Translations under genes and position numbers: made by a program | The notes under the pieces: generated by a model | What the model was told of the DNA's origin: nothing | Databases searched by the model: none | What the model saw: the letters and a program-made list of their open reading frames with translations, nothing else | Source of the DNA: Yeosuana aromativorans | GTDB taxonomy: Bacteria; Bacteroidota; Bacteroidia; Flavobacteriales; Flavobacteriaceae | Reading direction: 5' to 3' | Length of the DNA: 64,000 bases | Assembly (NCBI RefSeq): GCF_014646655.1 | Contig: NZ_BMNR01000003.1 | Coordinates: 161,049 to 225,048, forward strand | Part shown: positions 54,065-64,000 of the stretch, one piece after another | Position numbering within the stretch: the first letter of the stretch is position 1 | How the letters are laid out: each line of letters opens with the position of its first letter

Positions 54065-55434
54065 TGAAAATCTTACGAGTCATATTTTTCCTATTTGTTG
54101 CAAAAACATCTTTTGCCAACGTTATTTTGCCTTCGGTATTTTCAGACCATATGGTTATACAACAAAATGACCAGGTTAAATTTTGGGGCTGGGCGAGTCC
54201 AAATGAAGAAGTAATTATACGACCATCTTGGACTACTGAAATTTATAAAACTAAAGCTAGCAATCAAGCAAAATGGGAATTAATGGTAAAAACACCGAGT
54301 TATGGTGGGCCTTTCATAATTTCAATAAAAGGATATAATGAAATTGTTTTAAATGATATTTTAATAGGTGAAGTTTGGTTATGCTCTGGGCAATCAAATA
54401 TGGAAATGTCTGCAAGTTGGGGAATTAAAAATATGGATGAGGTTGAAAAAGCAAACCATCCAAATATTCGCTTTTTTAACATCCCAAAACTTTCATCAGA
54501 AACCCCTCAAAATAATGTCCCTGCAAATTGGCAAGCATCTACTCCAGAAATCATGAAGAATTCAAGTGCAGTAGCATACTTTTTTGCAAAGCGATTACAA
54601 GAAAACCTAAAAGAGGTACCTGTTGGACTAATTGTTTCGTCATGGGGAGGAACTCCTGCTGAAGTATGGATGCCAGAGGAAACCATTCTAAATAATTCTA
54701 TCCTCAATAAAGCAGCCAGCAAATTAAAACCTGTTGAATGGGGACCTACACAGCCCGCAAGAGCTTTTAATGCCATGATAAATCCCTTTATTGGCTATAA
54801 CATTGCAGGTGTGCTATGGTATCAAGGAGAAGCAAATGTTGGTGCAAAGAATTATGAAAAGACTCTTACTGCTTTAATATCTTCATGGCGATCTATTTGG
54901 AATAATAATTTCCCGTTTTACTATGTTCAAATTGCACAATTTGAATATGGTGGTGACCATTTTGGAGGTACAGAAATTAGAAACGCTCAACGTAAAGTTT
55001 TAAACCTCTCAGAAAATACAGGAATGGTAGTTATTGATGATGTTTCAACGGCAGACGATATCCATCCAAAAGATAAAAAAACTGTTGGCATAAGATTAGC
55101 TAACCTAGCTTTGAAAAATCATTATAAGACTTTTGATGGTGTTGTTAATGGTCCACTTTTTAAAAATGTTTCTTTTGAAAAAGGGAAAGCCAAAGTGTCT
55201 TTTAATAATTCAAAAGGACTTAATATTAAAGGAGATAACTCACTTTTTGAAATGGCAGGAGCAGACAAGATCTTCTATGAAGCCAAATCAAAAACCAATA
55301 ATGATTGCATAGTGCTTTCATCAAAGAAAGTAAAAAACCCTAAATATGTTCGTTTTGCCTGGAAAAACACGGCTCGATCTAATGTTTTTAATGAAGCTAA
55401 TTTACCTGCATCAACATTTACAACTGAACATTAA
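54064..55434 (+). CDS. Sialate-O-acetylesterase-like (SASA domain) acetylesterase
   Basis: 456 aa with signal peptide (..AKTSFANV). SASA motifs: LPSVFSDHMVIQQ, WLCSGQSNMEMS (Ser about 110), VSSWGGTPAEVWMP, GVLWYQGEANV, and His in DDIHPKDKKTVG. Many SASA proteins in glycan loci act on acetylated hemicelluloses rather than sialic acid. With the coupled CE2 gene this gives two different deacetylases in one operon. Confidence 0.85.
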   Translation: MKILRVIFFLFVAKTSFANVILPSVFSDHMVIQQNDQVKFWGWASPNEEVIIRPSWTTEIYKTKASNQAKWELMVKTPSYGGPFIISIKGYNEIVLNDILIGEVWLCSGQSNMEMSASWGIKNMDEVEKANHPNIRFFNIPKLSSETPQNNVPANWQASTPEIMKNSSAVAYFFAKRLQENLKEVPVGLIVSSWGGTPAEVWMPEETILNNSILNKAASKLKPVEWGPTQPARAFNAMINPFIGYNIAGVLWYQGEANVGAKNYEKTLTALISSWRSIWNNNFPFYYVQIAQFEYGGDHFGGTEIRNAQRKVLNLSENTGMVVIDDVSTADDIHPKDKKTVGIRLANLALKNHYKTFDGVVNGPLFKNVSFEKGKAKVSFNNSKGLNIKGDNSLFEMAGADKIFYEAKSKTNNDCIVLSSKKVKNPKYVRFAWKNTARSNVFNEANLPASTFTTEH

Positions 55435-55460
55435 AACAACTAATTGTCTAGCTACCACAA

Positions 55461-56840
55461 ATGATTAAATTTTCAAATGATTTTATATGGGGTACAGCAA
55501 CCTCAGCTTACCAAATTGAAGGTGCTCATACTGCTGATGGAAAAGGACCTTCTATCTGGGATAGTTATTGTACCATTCCTAATCGGATAAAAAATAATGA
55601 AAACGGAAACGTAGCAATAGATCATTATCATCGTTATAAAGAAGATGTTGCTCTTTTAAAATCACAAAGATTTAAAGCCTACCGATTTTCAATTTCTTGG
55701 GCTAGAATTATGCCAGAAGGAAAAGGCAAAATAAATGAAGAAGGCATTGAGTTTTACTCAAATCTTATCGACGAATTACTAAAAAACGATATTATTCCAT
55801 GGGTAACTCTATATCATTGGGATTTACCTTTGGCTCTTGAAATGGAAAATGATGGTTGGTTAAATCCAGATATCGTCAATTATTTCGAAGACTACGCAAA
55901 GGTATGTTTTGAAAGGTTTGGAGAACGCGTTAAAAACTGGATTACGCTGAATGAACCTTGGGTGGTAGCAATTCTAGGTTATGGGCAAGGTGTTTTTGCG
56001 CCAGGAAGAATTTCTAATTCAGAACCCTATTTGGCGGCACATCATTTAATATTAGCGCACGCTCAAGCTGTAAAAATTTATAAAACAAACTTTAAAGATC
56101 AAAAAGGTTCTATTGGAATAACAAATAATTGTGATTGGAGAGAACCACTTACGGACAAACCTTGTGACATTGAGGCCGCTGAACGCGCTTTATTGTTTTT
56201 TTTAGGATGGTTTGCAGATCCTATCTATTTTGGCGATTATCCGCAAGTAATGAAAGACAGACTTGGAAATAGATTACCAACATTTACTGAAAACCAAAAA
56301 GAATTAATTAAAAACTCTTCAGATTTTTTTGGACTTAATCATTATACAACCATGTATGCTGCCGAAGATGATCACTCTGGAATAAAAAGCAGTGTTTATG
56401 GCAATGGGGGTATTTCTGAAGATCAAGATGTGATTTTATCACAAGATGAAACGTGGCCTATAACAGCATTTAACTGGTCCGTTGTACCCTGGGGTTGTTA
56501 TAAATTACTTGAATGGATTAGTAAACGATATAACAATCCTGATATCTATATTACCGAAAACGGCTTTGCTTGTAATGATACTTTAAATAATGGAAAAGTT
56601 AATGACCTAGACAGATTAGATTATTACAGACAATATTTAGAAGCTTGCAATGAAGCTATTAACAACGGAATAAAATTAAAGGGTTATTTTGCATGGAGTT
56701 TCTTTGATAATTTCGAATGGGCTTCTGGCTATTCAGTCCGATTTGGGATAAACTATATAGACTATAAAACGCTTAAAAGAATTCCAAAAACTTCTGCATT
56801 GTGGTTTAAAAAAATCATTAAAAATAATGGCTGGGAATAG
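55461..56840 (+). CDS. GH1 beta-glucosidase/beta-mannosidase
   Basis: 459 aa, no signal peptide, so cytoplasmic. GH1 signature FIWGTATSAYQIEGAHTADG at the N-terminus, acid/base in WITLNEPWV (about 164), nucleophile in YITENGFAC (about 364), C-terminal WSFFDNFEW. It would hydrolyse imported gluco- or mannobiose. 27 bp after the esterase and 33 bp before GH3. Confidence 0.93.
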   Translation: MIKFSNDFIWGTATSAYQIEGAHTADGKGPSIWDSYCTIPNRIKNNENGNVAIDHYHRYKEDVALLKSQRFKAYRFSISWARIMPEGKGKINEEGIEFYSNLIDELLKNDIIPWVTLYHWDLPLALEMENDGWLNPDIVNYFEDYAKVCFERFGERVKNWITLNEPWVVAILGYGQGVFAPGRISNSEPYLAAHHLILAHAQAVKIYKTNFKDQKGSIGITNNCDWREPLTDKPCDIEAAERALLFFLGWFADPIYFGDYPQVMKDRLGNRLPTFTENQKELIKNSSDFFGLNHYTTMYAAEDDHSGIKSSVYGNGGISEDQDVILSQDETWPITAFNWSVVPWGCYKLLEWISKRYNNPDIYITENGFACNDTLNNGKVNDLDRLDYYRQYLEACNEAINNGIKLKGYFAWSFFDNFEWASGYSVRFGINYIDYKTLKRIPKTSALWFKKIIKNNGWE

Positions 56841-56872
56841 ATTAAAAACCAGTTATATAAAAATATTAATAA

Positions 56873-59137
56873 ATGAAAAATACGCTCTTATTAACTGTCT
56901 ATATTTTACTTTTTGTTGGATGCCAAACTACAAAAAGCCAAAATCAAGAAATTGAACAAAGAATTGATATGCTTTTAAAACAAATGACCATTGAAGAAAA
57001 AGTCGGCCAAATGAACCAATACAATGGGTTTTGGAATGTTACTGGACCTGCACCAGAAGGAGGAAGTGCAGAAAAAAAATATGAACATTTACGCAAAGGT
57101 TGGGTTGGTTCAATGCTTTCTGTTAGAGGTGTAAAAGAAGTAAGAGCTGTTCAAAAAATAGCTGTTGAGGAAACACGATTGGGTATTCCTCTAATCATAG
57201 GTTTTGATGTCATTCACGGTTATAAAACTTTGAGTCCAATTCCATTAGCAGAAGCTGCCAGTTGGGATTTGGAAGCCATTAAAAAATCAGCTGAAACTGC
57301 AGCAGCTGAAGCATCAGCATCTGGAATTAACTGGACCTTTGGCCCTATGGTTGATATTTCTCGTGATGCTCGCTGGGGACGCGTTATGGAAGGTGCGGGA
57401 GAAGATCCATTTTTAGGAAGTAAAGTTGCAGAAGCAAGAGTAAAAGGGTTTCAAGGGGATGACTTGTCTGCAGTAAATACCATTGCAGCCTGTGCTAAAC
57501 ATTTTGCTGCTTATGGGTTTTCAGAATCTGGAAAAGAATATAACACAGTCGATATTGGCACTTCAACATTGCATAATATTGTATTGCCACCATTTAAAGC
57601 TGCTGTAGATGCAGGGGTTAAAACTTTAATGAATTCTTTTAATGAAATAAATGGCATACCGTCTACAGGGAGCTCTTATTTACAGCGGGATATTTTAAAA
57701 GACGCATGGCATTTTGATGGTTTTGTTGTTTCAGATTGGGGTTCTTTAAATGAAATGATTACTTGGGGGTATGCCAAAGACACAAGAGAAGCTGCCAAAA
57801 TTACTGTAACAGCTGGTTCTGATATGGATATGGAAGGTTATGTTTATATTGAAGAATTAGCTCAGTTAGTAAAAGATGGTGTTATAAAAGAGTATTTATT
57901 AGATGATGCTGTTAGAAGAATTTTAAGGGTGAAATTTGAATTAGGCCTCTTTGACAATCCTTATAAATATTGCGATGAAGCAAGAGAAAAAGAAACTATT
58001 GGCAACCCAAAAAATCATGAAGCGGTATTGGACATGGCCAAAAAATCCATTGTGCTTTTAAAAAATAAAAACCATTTACTTCCACTAAAAAAAGAAGGTC
58101 AAAAAATCGCTTTGATTGGAACTTTGGCTGCTGATAAAAACAGTCCTTTAGGAAGTTGGAGAATTGCAGCAGATGACAATACGGCCGTATCTGTTTTAGA
58201 AGGGATGCAACACTATAAAGGTAACATATTAACCTATGCTAAAGGAGCAGATGTAACAACAGAAAAGGCCGAATTTGTTCATGAAGTAAAAATAAATACA
58301 ACAGACAAAAGTGGATTTGCTGAAGCCCTTGCCGTTGCTAAACAATCTGATGTCGTGGTTATGGTTTTAGGGGAAAATGGTTTTCAAACAGGAGAAGCAA
58401 GGAGTAGAACCAATTTACTGTTACCAGGCGTGCAACAAGAGTTATTGGAAGAAGTCTATAAAGTAAATCCAAACATTGTTTTGGTATTGAATAACGGACG
58501 GCCATTAGCAATTAACTGGGCAGATGAGCATATTCCAACTATTGTTGAAGCTTGGCAGTTGGGAACAGAAACCGGTAATGCCGTTGCCCAAGTTTTATAT
58601 GGCGATTATAACCCAAGCGGTAAATTGCCCATGACATTTCCGAGAAATGTTGGTCAAGTGCCTATTTATTACAATTATAAAAACACAGGGCGACCAACAA
58701 ATAAAGACAATAATGTATTTTGGTCACATTACACAGATGTAGAAAAAACACCTCTCTATCCGTTTGGATACGGATTGAGTTATACTACTTTTGAATATTC
58801 CAATTTAAAACTGGAAGGGAATTCCTTTAAAATAGGAGATGACATAAACGTTTCTGTAACATTAAAAAATACTGGAAAAGTTACAGGGAAAGAAGTGGTC
58901 CAATTATACATAAGAGATTTATATGCGAGTATAACACGACCAGTAAAAGAATTAAAAGGGTTTGAGTTGGTTGAATTAAAAGCTGGCGAAACAAAAACAA
59001 TTCATTTCACCTTAAACAATAAAACCCTAGGTTTTTATGATAATGATGGAAAATATATTGTAGAACCAGGAGATTTTAAAGTATTTGTTGGTGGAAGCTC
59101 TATAGCTTCTCTTGAAGCTGATTTTACGTTGAATTAA
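56873..59137 (+). CDS. bglX: GH3 beta-glucosidase
   Basis: 754 aa lipoprotein (..LLFVGCQTT). Typical three-domain bacterial GH3: barrel with GFDVIHGYKT and nucleophile Asp in VVSDWGS (about 288), alpha/beta sandwich (VVMVLGENGFQTGEARSRT), and fibronectin-III-like end (FGYGLSYTTFEYS). Periplasmic; trims beta-linked oligosaccharides. The symbol bglX rests on overall similarity of plan. Confidence 0.92.
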   Translation: MKNTLLLTVYILLFVGCQTTKSQNQEIEQRIDMLLKQMTIEEKVGQMNQYNGFWNVTGPAPEGGSAEKKYEHLRKGWVGSMLSVRGVKEVRAVQKIAVEETRLGIPLIIGFDVIHGYKTLSPIPLAEAASWDLEAIKKSAETAAAEASASGINWTFGPMVDISRDARWGRVMEGAGEDPFLGSKVAEARVKGFQGDDLSAVNTIAACAKHFAAYGFSESGKEYNTVDIGTSTLHNIVLPPFKAAVDAGVKTLMNSFNEINGIPSTGSSYLQRDILKDAWHFDGFVVSDWGSLNEMITWGYAKDTREAAKITVTAGSDMDMEGYVYIEELAQLVKDGVIKEYLLDDAVRRILRVKFELGLFDNPYKYCDEAREKETIGNPKNHEAVLDMAKKSIVLLKNKNHLLPLKKEGQKIALIGTLAADKNSPLGSWRIAADDNTAVSVLEGMQHYKGNILTYAKGADVTTEKAEFVHEVKINTTDKSGFAEALAVAKQSDVVVMVLGENGFQTGEARSRTNLLLPGVQQELLEEVYKVNPNIVLVLNNGRPLAINWADEHIPTIVEAWQLGTETGNAVAQVLYGDYNPSGKLPMTFPRNVGQVPIYYNYKNTGRPTNKDNNVFWSHYTDVEKTPLYPFGYGLSYTTFEYSNLKLEGNSFKIGDDINVSVTLKNTGKVTGKEVVQLYIRDLYASITRPVKELKGFELVELKAGETKTIHFTLNNKTLGFYDNDGKYIVEPGDFKVFVGGSSIASLEADFTLN

Positions 59138-59148
59138 ATAAAGAACCC

Positions 59149-60678
59149 ATGAAAATAGCTATTATTAGTATTATTGTTGTATTAAGCCTTATTAATGGAA
59201 TTAACCCTAAAGAAGAGCATTTAACTATGAATAAGGAACAGCATATTGGGGTTTTTGAAAACAACTTAGATATTGGAGAGCCTCTACAATCTGGAAGTGT
59301 TTTTTACGATACAGAAAATCAAGAATATACAATAAACGGTTCTGGTATTAATATGTGGGCCGAATCTGATCAATTTCAATATCTTTTTAAATCCATTCAA
59401 GGAGATTTTATTTTAAGGGCACATATTGAATTTGTTGGTGATGGTGTTGACCCACATCGTAAAATAGGATGGATTGTTCGCAATAATTTAAGTGGTAATT
59501 CACCTCATGTTAACGCTAGCATTCATGGCGATGGCTTAACTTCATTACAATATAGAAAACAAGCAGGAGGCATTACAGAAGAAGTCACCTCGACTGATAC
59601 AGCTCCAGATGTGGTTCAATTTGAACGAAAAGGTAATTCCTATTACATGTCTACTGCAAAATTTGGAAAGCCTTTTATAACTGTAAAACTTGAAGATTTA
59701 AACTTAAACAATGAGGTATTTGTGGGATTGTATATCTGTTCCCATAATCCTGAAGTTATGGAAACTGCTAAATTTACAAACGTTAGAATCATTAAACCTG
59801 CTGCACCAAATTTTATACCTTATCAAGATTATATTGGTAGCCGAATGGAACAATTAAATGTTGAAACAGGTCATCGTAAAATTTTGTTTGAGTCAGCACA
59901 TTCCATACAAGCTCCAAATTGGGTAAATAATGATAAAGAATTAGTATACAACTCAAATGGTTTATTGTACAGATATCGTTTTGATTCCGGAAAAATTTCT
60001 CAAATAAATACAGGGTTTGCAGTTCAAAATAATAATGATCATGTGTTTTCTTTTGATGAAACAATTTTAGGAATTAGTCATCACAATCAAGATGATAATG
60101 GAAGGTCTTCCATTTATATTATGGATCCAAAAGGCGATTCAATCTCCAAAAAAATAACTAAAGATGGTGTTGGCGCTTCTTATTTACATGGGATTTCTCC
60201 AGATAATAAAACGCTTATTTTTACAGCAAATAGAAAGGGAAAATATGATATTTATGGTGTTGATATTGAAAATAGAAAAGAATTTCAATTAACAGATACT
60301 AAAGATTTAGATGATGGTTCAGAGTTTTCACCGGATGGAAAATTCATTTATTTCAATTCCAATAGAACTGGAAATATGCAATTGTGGCGAATGAAATCAG
60401 ATGGAAGCAATCCAAAGCAATTGACTTTTGATACTAATTACAAAGATTGGTTTCCACACATTTCCCCAGATGGCAAATGGATTGTATTTATTTCTTTTCC
60501 ACCCGATATTAATTTTGGAGATCATCCGTTTTATAAACAATGTGTGTTAAGGTTGATGCCCATTCAAGGTGGAGAACCAAAAATTATAGCTTATCTCTAT
60601 GGTGGTCAAGGCTCTATCAATGTCCCAAGTTGGTCAAAGGACAGTAAACATTTAGCCTTTGTAAGCAATTCAAATTAA
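59149..60678 (+). CDS. TolB-like beta-propeller protein with N-terminal lectin-like domain
   Basis: 509 aa with a signal peptide (..SLINGINP). Residues ~35-215 form a jelly-roll/DUF1349-like domain (IGWIVRNNLSG, MSTAKFGKP). Residues ~225-505 form a PD40 beta-propeller with repeats of type SPDGKFIYFNSNRTG and SPDGKWIVFIS. Not an enzyme signature; it may bind oligosaccharide or protein. 11 bp after GH3, so in the same operon. Such genes often accompany glycan loci. Confidence 0.8.
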   Translation: MKIAIISIIVVLSLINGINPKEEHLTMNKEQHIGVFENNLDIGEPLQSGSVFYDTENQEYTINGSGINMWAESDQFQYLFKSIQGDFILRAHIEFVGDGVDPHRKIGWIVRNNLSGNSPHVNASIHGDGLTSLQYRKQAGGITEEVTSTDTAPDVVQFERKGNSYYMSTAKFGKPFITVKLEDLNLNNEVFVGLYICSHNPEVMETAKFTNVRIIKPAAPNFIPYQDYIGSRMEQLNVETGHRKILFESAHSIQAPNWVNNDKELVYNSNGLLYRYRFDSGKISQINTGFAVQNNNDHVFSFDETILGISHHNQDDNGRSSIYIMDPKGDSISKKITKDGVGASYLHGISPDNKTLIFTANRKGKYDIYGVDIENRKEFQLTDTKDLDDGSEFSPDGKFIYFNSNRTGNMQLWRMKSDGSNPKQLTFDTNYKDWFPHISPDGKWIVFISFPPDINFGDHPFYKQCVLRLMPIQGGEPKIIAYLYGGQGSINVPSWSKDSKHLAFVSNSN

Positions 60679-60703
60679 ATTAATAAACTTTAAAAATAGT
60701 TTT

Positions 60704-61519
60704 ATGTCTACTAAACGCATATTTATAAAAGCAACTTTTATCTATTTGTTTATAATGATACTATCAAATGGAATGATTGCTCAAAAACAATTCAAAACAC
60801 TTTTAATAACCGAAACAGCTGGCTGGCATCACGAATCAATACAGAATGGCATAATTGCCTTAAATGAGTTGGCAGACACGCATAATTTTGGGGTTACTAG
60901 ACAACAAAATGCTATTAAAATTACTGAAGATTTGTTAATGAAATTTGATGCTGTGATTTTTCTGAGTACTACCGCAGATATTTTTGATGAGAAAGAACAA
61001 GAATGTTTTGAAAAGTTTATTCAATCTGGTAAGGGTTATGTTGGTATTCATGCCGCTTCAGATACAGAATACGACTGGAAATGGTACACAAAGTTGGTAG
61101 GTAGAATGTTTCATATACACCCAGTGCAACAAACAGCAAAACTTAAGATCATTGACCATAATTTTCCTGGACTGGAGCATTTTCCGAACCTACTGTTATG
61201 GACAGATGAGTGGTATGAATTTGGAGAAGAAAAAGTTAACGATTTAAACTACCTTATTACGGTAGATGAAGGAACTTTTAACCCTTTGGTAACTTGGAAA
61301 GATCGCGATATGGATGAAAATGGTAAAAAAGTTGACCGAGTAGGAAAGGGAATGGGTGATATGCATCCAATTTCTTGGTATCATGAATTTGATGGCGGCC
61401 GATCCTTCTATACAGCTCTGGGGCATATTGAAAAAGTTTATGAAAACCAATGGTTTTTAGATCATTTATATGGTGGTATTTATTACGCAGCGACAGGTAA
61501 AGGTATTCAAGAAAAATAG
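60704..61519 (+). CDS. ThuA-domain protein
   Basis: 271 aa with signal peptide (..LSNGMIAQ). ThuA fold (glutamine amidotransferase-like): TLLITETAGWHHESIQNGI, GKGYVGIHAASDTEYDW, ALGHIEKVY, MHPISWYHEFDGGR. ThuA is a common partner of sugar-degradation genes, probably handling modified or keto sugars. Last gene of the CE2-to-ThuA operon; no clear terminator follows. Confidence 0.88.
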   Translation: MSTKRIFIKATFIYLFIMILSNGMIAQKQFKTLLITETAGWHHESIQNGIIALNELADTHNFGVTRQQNAIKITEDLLMKFDAVIFLSTTADIFDEKEQECFEKFIQSGKGYVGIHAASDTEYDWKWYTKLVGRMFHIHPVQQTAKLKIIDHNFPGLEHFPNLLLWTDEWYEFGEEKVNDLNYLITVDEGTFNPLVTWKDRDMDENGKKVDRVGKGMGDMHPISWYHEFDGGRSFYTALGHIEKVYENQWFLDHLYGGIYYAATGKGIQEK

Positions 61520-61619
61520 AAAGTATTAAAATTTAAACCTTCGAAAAACTGATGAATTAGCACAGTAAAAGCAAGCTTATTAAAAATTAATATTTGTTAA
61601 TTTGAGATTTTTAAATTAT

Positions 61620-63759
61620 CTATTGCTTAACAAGTTTTAAAAGCCTTGTGGCCATGTCGAGTTCTTATTTTTAAAAGATAGATACCAGGCCGTAATCTCA
61701 TCCACTTTGCAATCAGCATTACATTTGCCTGAACGAATTGCTCTGCCTGTTAAAACGTAAAATGTATAACTAAACGGTTCAACGGTCTAAATATTAATTT
61801 CCTTGTTAAAAGGATTTGGAAAATAATTTATATGCATCGCACCATTTTCAAATTCATTTAAGGATAAAGTATTGACTGCATTAACAAACTTAGATAGTAA
61901 GCGGATATAAGCAACTTGATAGCCATTACTGTTTTCGGTTACTTCTCAAGAATTCATTGGCCAACTTGTATTAAAATCGTCATAGGCTTTTTGTTTTGGT
62001 TGTCCCATAATTCTATCTACCTGATTAGAGTTACAGGTTAAACCAGAACATCCTGATGGACAACAAGCGTCCCAATTGTAACTAGGATTTGGACCACCAG
62101 TTAAAAACCCAGGGGCAGGACCATATAAATCATTTTGTACATTATCCCAATTTGTTCCATCCCCAAACCAAGTATGATAAAATTCGTTTACACCGTTATC
62201 TGAGCCATAATCATACATATTTGATAAATAACAAAAATCAAGGATTAATACCTTGTATATAATGAATGAAGCGCTCTGCAGCCTTCAATGCATTATCATT
62301 ATTTGCACTATTAATATTAGAGTTTACATAATCTGTAAACATCAATCCTTTTCTCGCTTTTGTTCCATTACTTCCCCAAACATATTCAGTTAAATTTGCT
62401 AAATATGGATCAGTCTCATTTGTAAAGCCCCCGAAATTATTTGAAGAATTCATAGTGTTTGGGTAGGTGTTTTTAATAGTTGAAACTACAGATGTAGTAA
62501 CTCCAGGAAGTGATGCGTAGTATAGTAATATTTCTTGATTTTCCTGTTCAAATGGATAGGTGTAATTCCAAAGAAGCATATGGATATTTTGATAATTATT
62601 TTCTGTATATGTCTTATAGGTAGAATTATTTGTAGCATCATACAAATGAATAGCAGTTCTCATTTTATAAGCAAATCTTCCATAAGTATCTGTTTCTTGC
62701 TGTCCGGCACCAATACCTACAGAGTTATATGATGAACTGTTGTTTTCCCAAATAACATTTGGGTTAGAATCTGCCCACTCCCAAGCTTCTGTGGCACTTT
62801 GTAATAAAGTAGCACTATATGCGGTCATCCCTAACTCATTAAATATTTTTGAACCAAATGCAACTGCTGACGCTAGTGTAGAGGTTGTATTAACGCCTCC
62901 ATATAAACTTTGGCCATTAGCAGAAGAAGGAGGAGAAGCATGCGATAAAGCTACAATACTAATCATAAAACCATCAGGTTCTTACAATTTTAAAAGATAA
63001 TCCATTCCCCATTTGACCTCATCAATAAGATCTGGAATACTATTCCCTGAATATGGTAAATTATAATCATCTCCCCATGCTAAAGGATTTTCTTTGTAAG
63101 CTTTAAGCATATCTACGATATAATTTGCTGTCCAAGGTGTGTATTTATTATAATCGCCAGCATTAAACCATCCTCCACTTACATCCTTTTGGCTTGCTGC
63201 ATTAGTTGGTGTATCATATTTTCTGCATTGTGGATCTTGTAAAGCCCCCTAAATGACTTGCTCCATCAGCCCAATTTGTTCCTGCATATTGTGATTCTTT
63301 CGCATAACCTGCTCGTTGATAGAAAAAATGTTCTAACTGCATGTTTAAGGACTTCCTCATAAACATTTTCTGCAATTACAAACTCATATGATTTTAAGTT
63401 TTGATTAATATCTAAAATACAATAAGTCCAGGGAGTTTCAAAGGATGAAAATCTAACCACCAAGCTCTGTCTCCTGAGGATGCTTCTTCTGTTCCAGATT
63501 TATAAGGAACAGAATTGCCAGTAAATACTTGAACATTATTTGTAGCATCTACCAATGCGTAAGGGAATTCTGGAGCAAATGACTCTGAAGCATCAAATCC
63601 CGTTAAAGGATCTCTCATCATTCCTTTTTTTTCTGAAATGGGTCTGTATCCAAATTGATCTATAACAATATATTTGGATTGTGTTTGGGCAAAAAAGAGA
63701 TATGGGATTGTTAGGATTAAGATTAAAAATAAAGCTTTCATCTGTTTATGGTTTTTCAA
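61620..63759 (-). pseudogene. GH9 glycoside hydrolase with T9SS sorting domain, multiply broken
   Basis: Near full length, minus strand. ATG 63759: signal peptide, Ig-like N-terminal domain (YIVIDQFGYRPISEKKGMMR) to 63412, then frame breaks; GGWFNAGDYNKYT (63140-63170 area), ..DEVKWGMDYLLKL stop, and the frame from 62966 (ISIVALSHASPPSSANGQSL) to INP stop at 62238; then MYDYGSDNGVNEFYHTWFGD to a TGA at 61946 replacing Trp. After that a type IX sorting domain (YFPNPFNKEIN.. GIYLLKIRTRHGHKAF) follows with further frame changes, ending at 61620. At least four lesions. It should have been a secreted cellulase-like enzyme. Confidence 0.85.
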
Positions 63760-63906
63760 ATGTATCAGATGGAATTACCAGTTAATATTCATGCTAAAGG
63801 CTTAATTCATAACAATTTGGATTCGTATAAAAGTACAAAATCAGATTTAAAAAGTTCATTGCAATAAAAAAACCTGTAATTAAAATATGGATTATGGAGT
63901 TTTCAA

Positions 63907-64000
63907 CTAATCAAATAACGTTTCATTAGATTCTTTAATAAGCTTAAGTGTTGAAACATCTGAAGCAAATACAGAGTTTAAACCTTGAGGCTCTTGTGGT
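63907..64000 (-). CDS. C-terminus of an unidentified protein (cut by window edge)
   Basis: The minus frame from the window edge reads ..PQEPQGLNSVFASDVSTLKL and ends NETLFD with TAG at 63907-63909. Only about 30 residues are visible, so I cannot tell whether it is intact or belongs to the glycan locus. No family recognised. The gap 63760-63906 shows nothing besides AT-rich sequence. Confidence 0.4.
   Translation of the reverse strand, partial: PQEPQGLNSVFASDVSTLKLIKESNETLFD

Overview
The window looks like chromosome of a low-GC, probably marine, member of the Flavobacteriaceae (Bacteroidetes). The evidence is SusC/SusD-type genes, a type IX secretion sorting domain, promoter boxes of the Bacteroidetes TAnnTTTG type, and conjugation genes of the Bacteroidetes traE-traN class. 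All assignments come from reading the sequence; no database search was run.

Layout. (1) 1-7858, chromosomal backbone: the end of an HlyD/TolC secretion pair, then a DAB-type inorganic carbon accumulation operon (dabB-dabA with two small leading genes) divergent from a LysR regulator, with a perfect inverted repeat between them. (2) 7859-8733: decayed DNA holding a broken tRNA-Asp-like 3' end that still has its terminator, a plausible old integration scar. (3) 8684-47400, an integrative/conjugative-type element with a mosaic interior. It carries a type IV secretion operon (traE-F-G-I-J-K-M-N, minus strand), a three-gene hipB-hipS-hipT toxin-antitoxin unit behind three evenly spaced operators, a dnaC-like replication module, rteC, and a LytTR protein with a degenerate receiver. 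Next come a two-component system, a MauE-like membrane protein, a DUF6520-type small protein, and a SusC-SusD-metalloprotease operon. A defence island follows: Abi_2/HEPN gene with a possible leader RNA, two tiny paralogous basic proteins, a membrane protein, DUF3800, a type IIG restriction-modification enzyme and an XRE regulator. Then mobile mystery proteins A/B with a five-fold operator array, the mobilisation genes (coupling protein, relaxase, BfmA/BtgA), RadC, SSB and DUF932. No integrase is visible, so the element is either incomplete or its integrase lies outside the window. (4) 47788-64000, a carbohydrate-degradation locus: GH26, GH30-like and GH5 enzymes, CE2 and SASA-type acetylesterases, GH1 and GH3 glucosidases, a TolB-like propeller protein and ThuA. 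Two broken GH9 genes flank it, and an AraC regulator inside it has lost its middle. The enzyme set fits breakdown of an acetylated beta-mannan or glucomannan.

The most unusual signals are non-coding. They are a possible structured RNA between a promoter box and the Abi_2 start codon, two operator arrays with strict helical phasing (40 bp for hip, 33 bp for mobile mystery), a ~280-bp imperfect inverted repeat between SSB and DUF932, a ~100-bp inverted repeat beside the defence island, and a dispersed repeat that has entered the restriction gene in frame.
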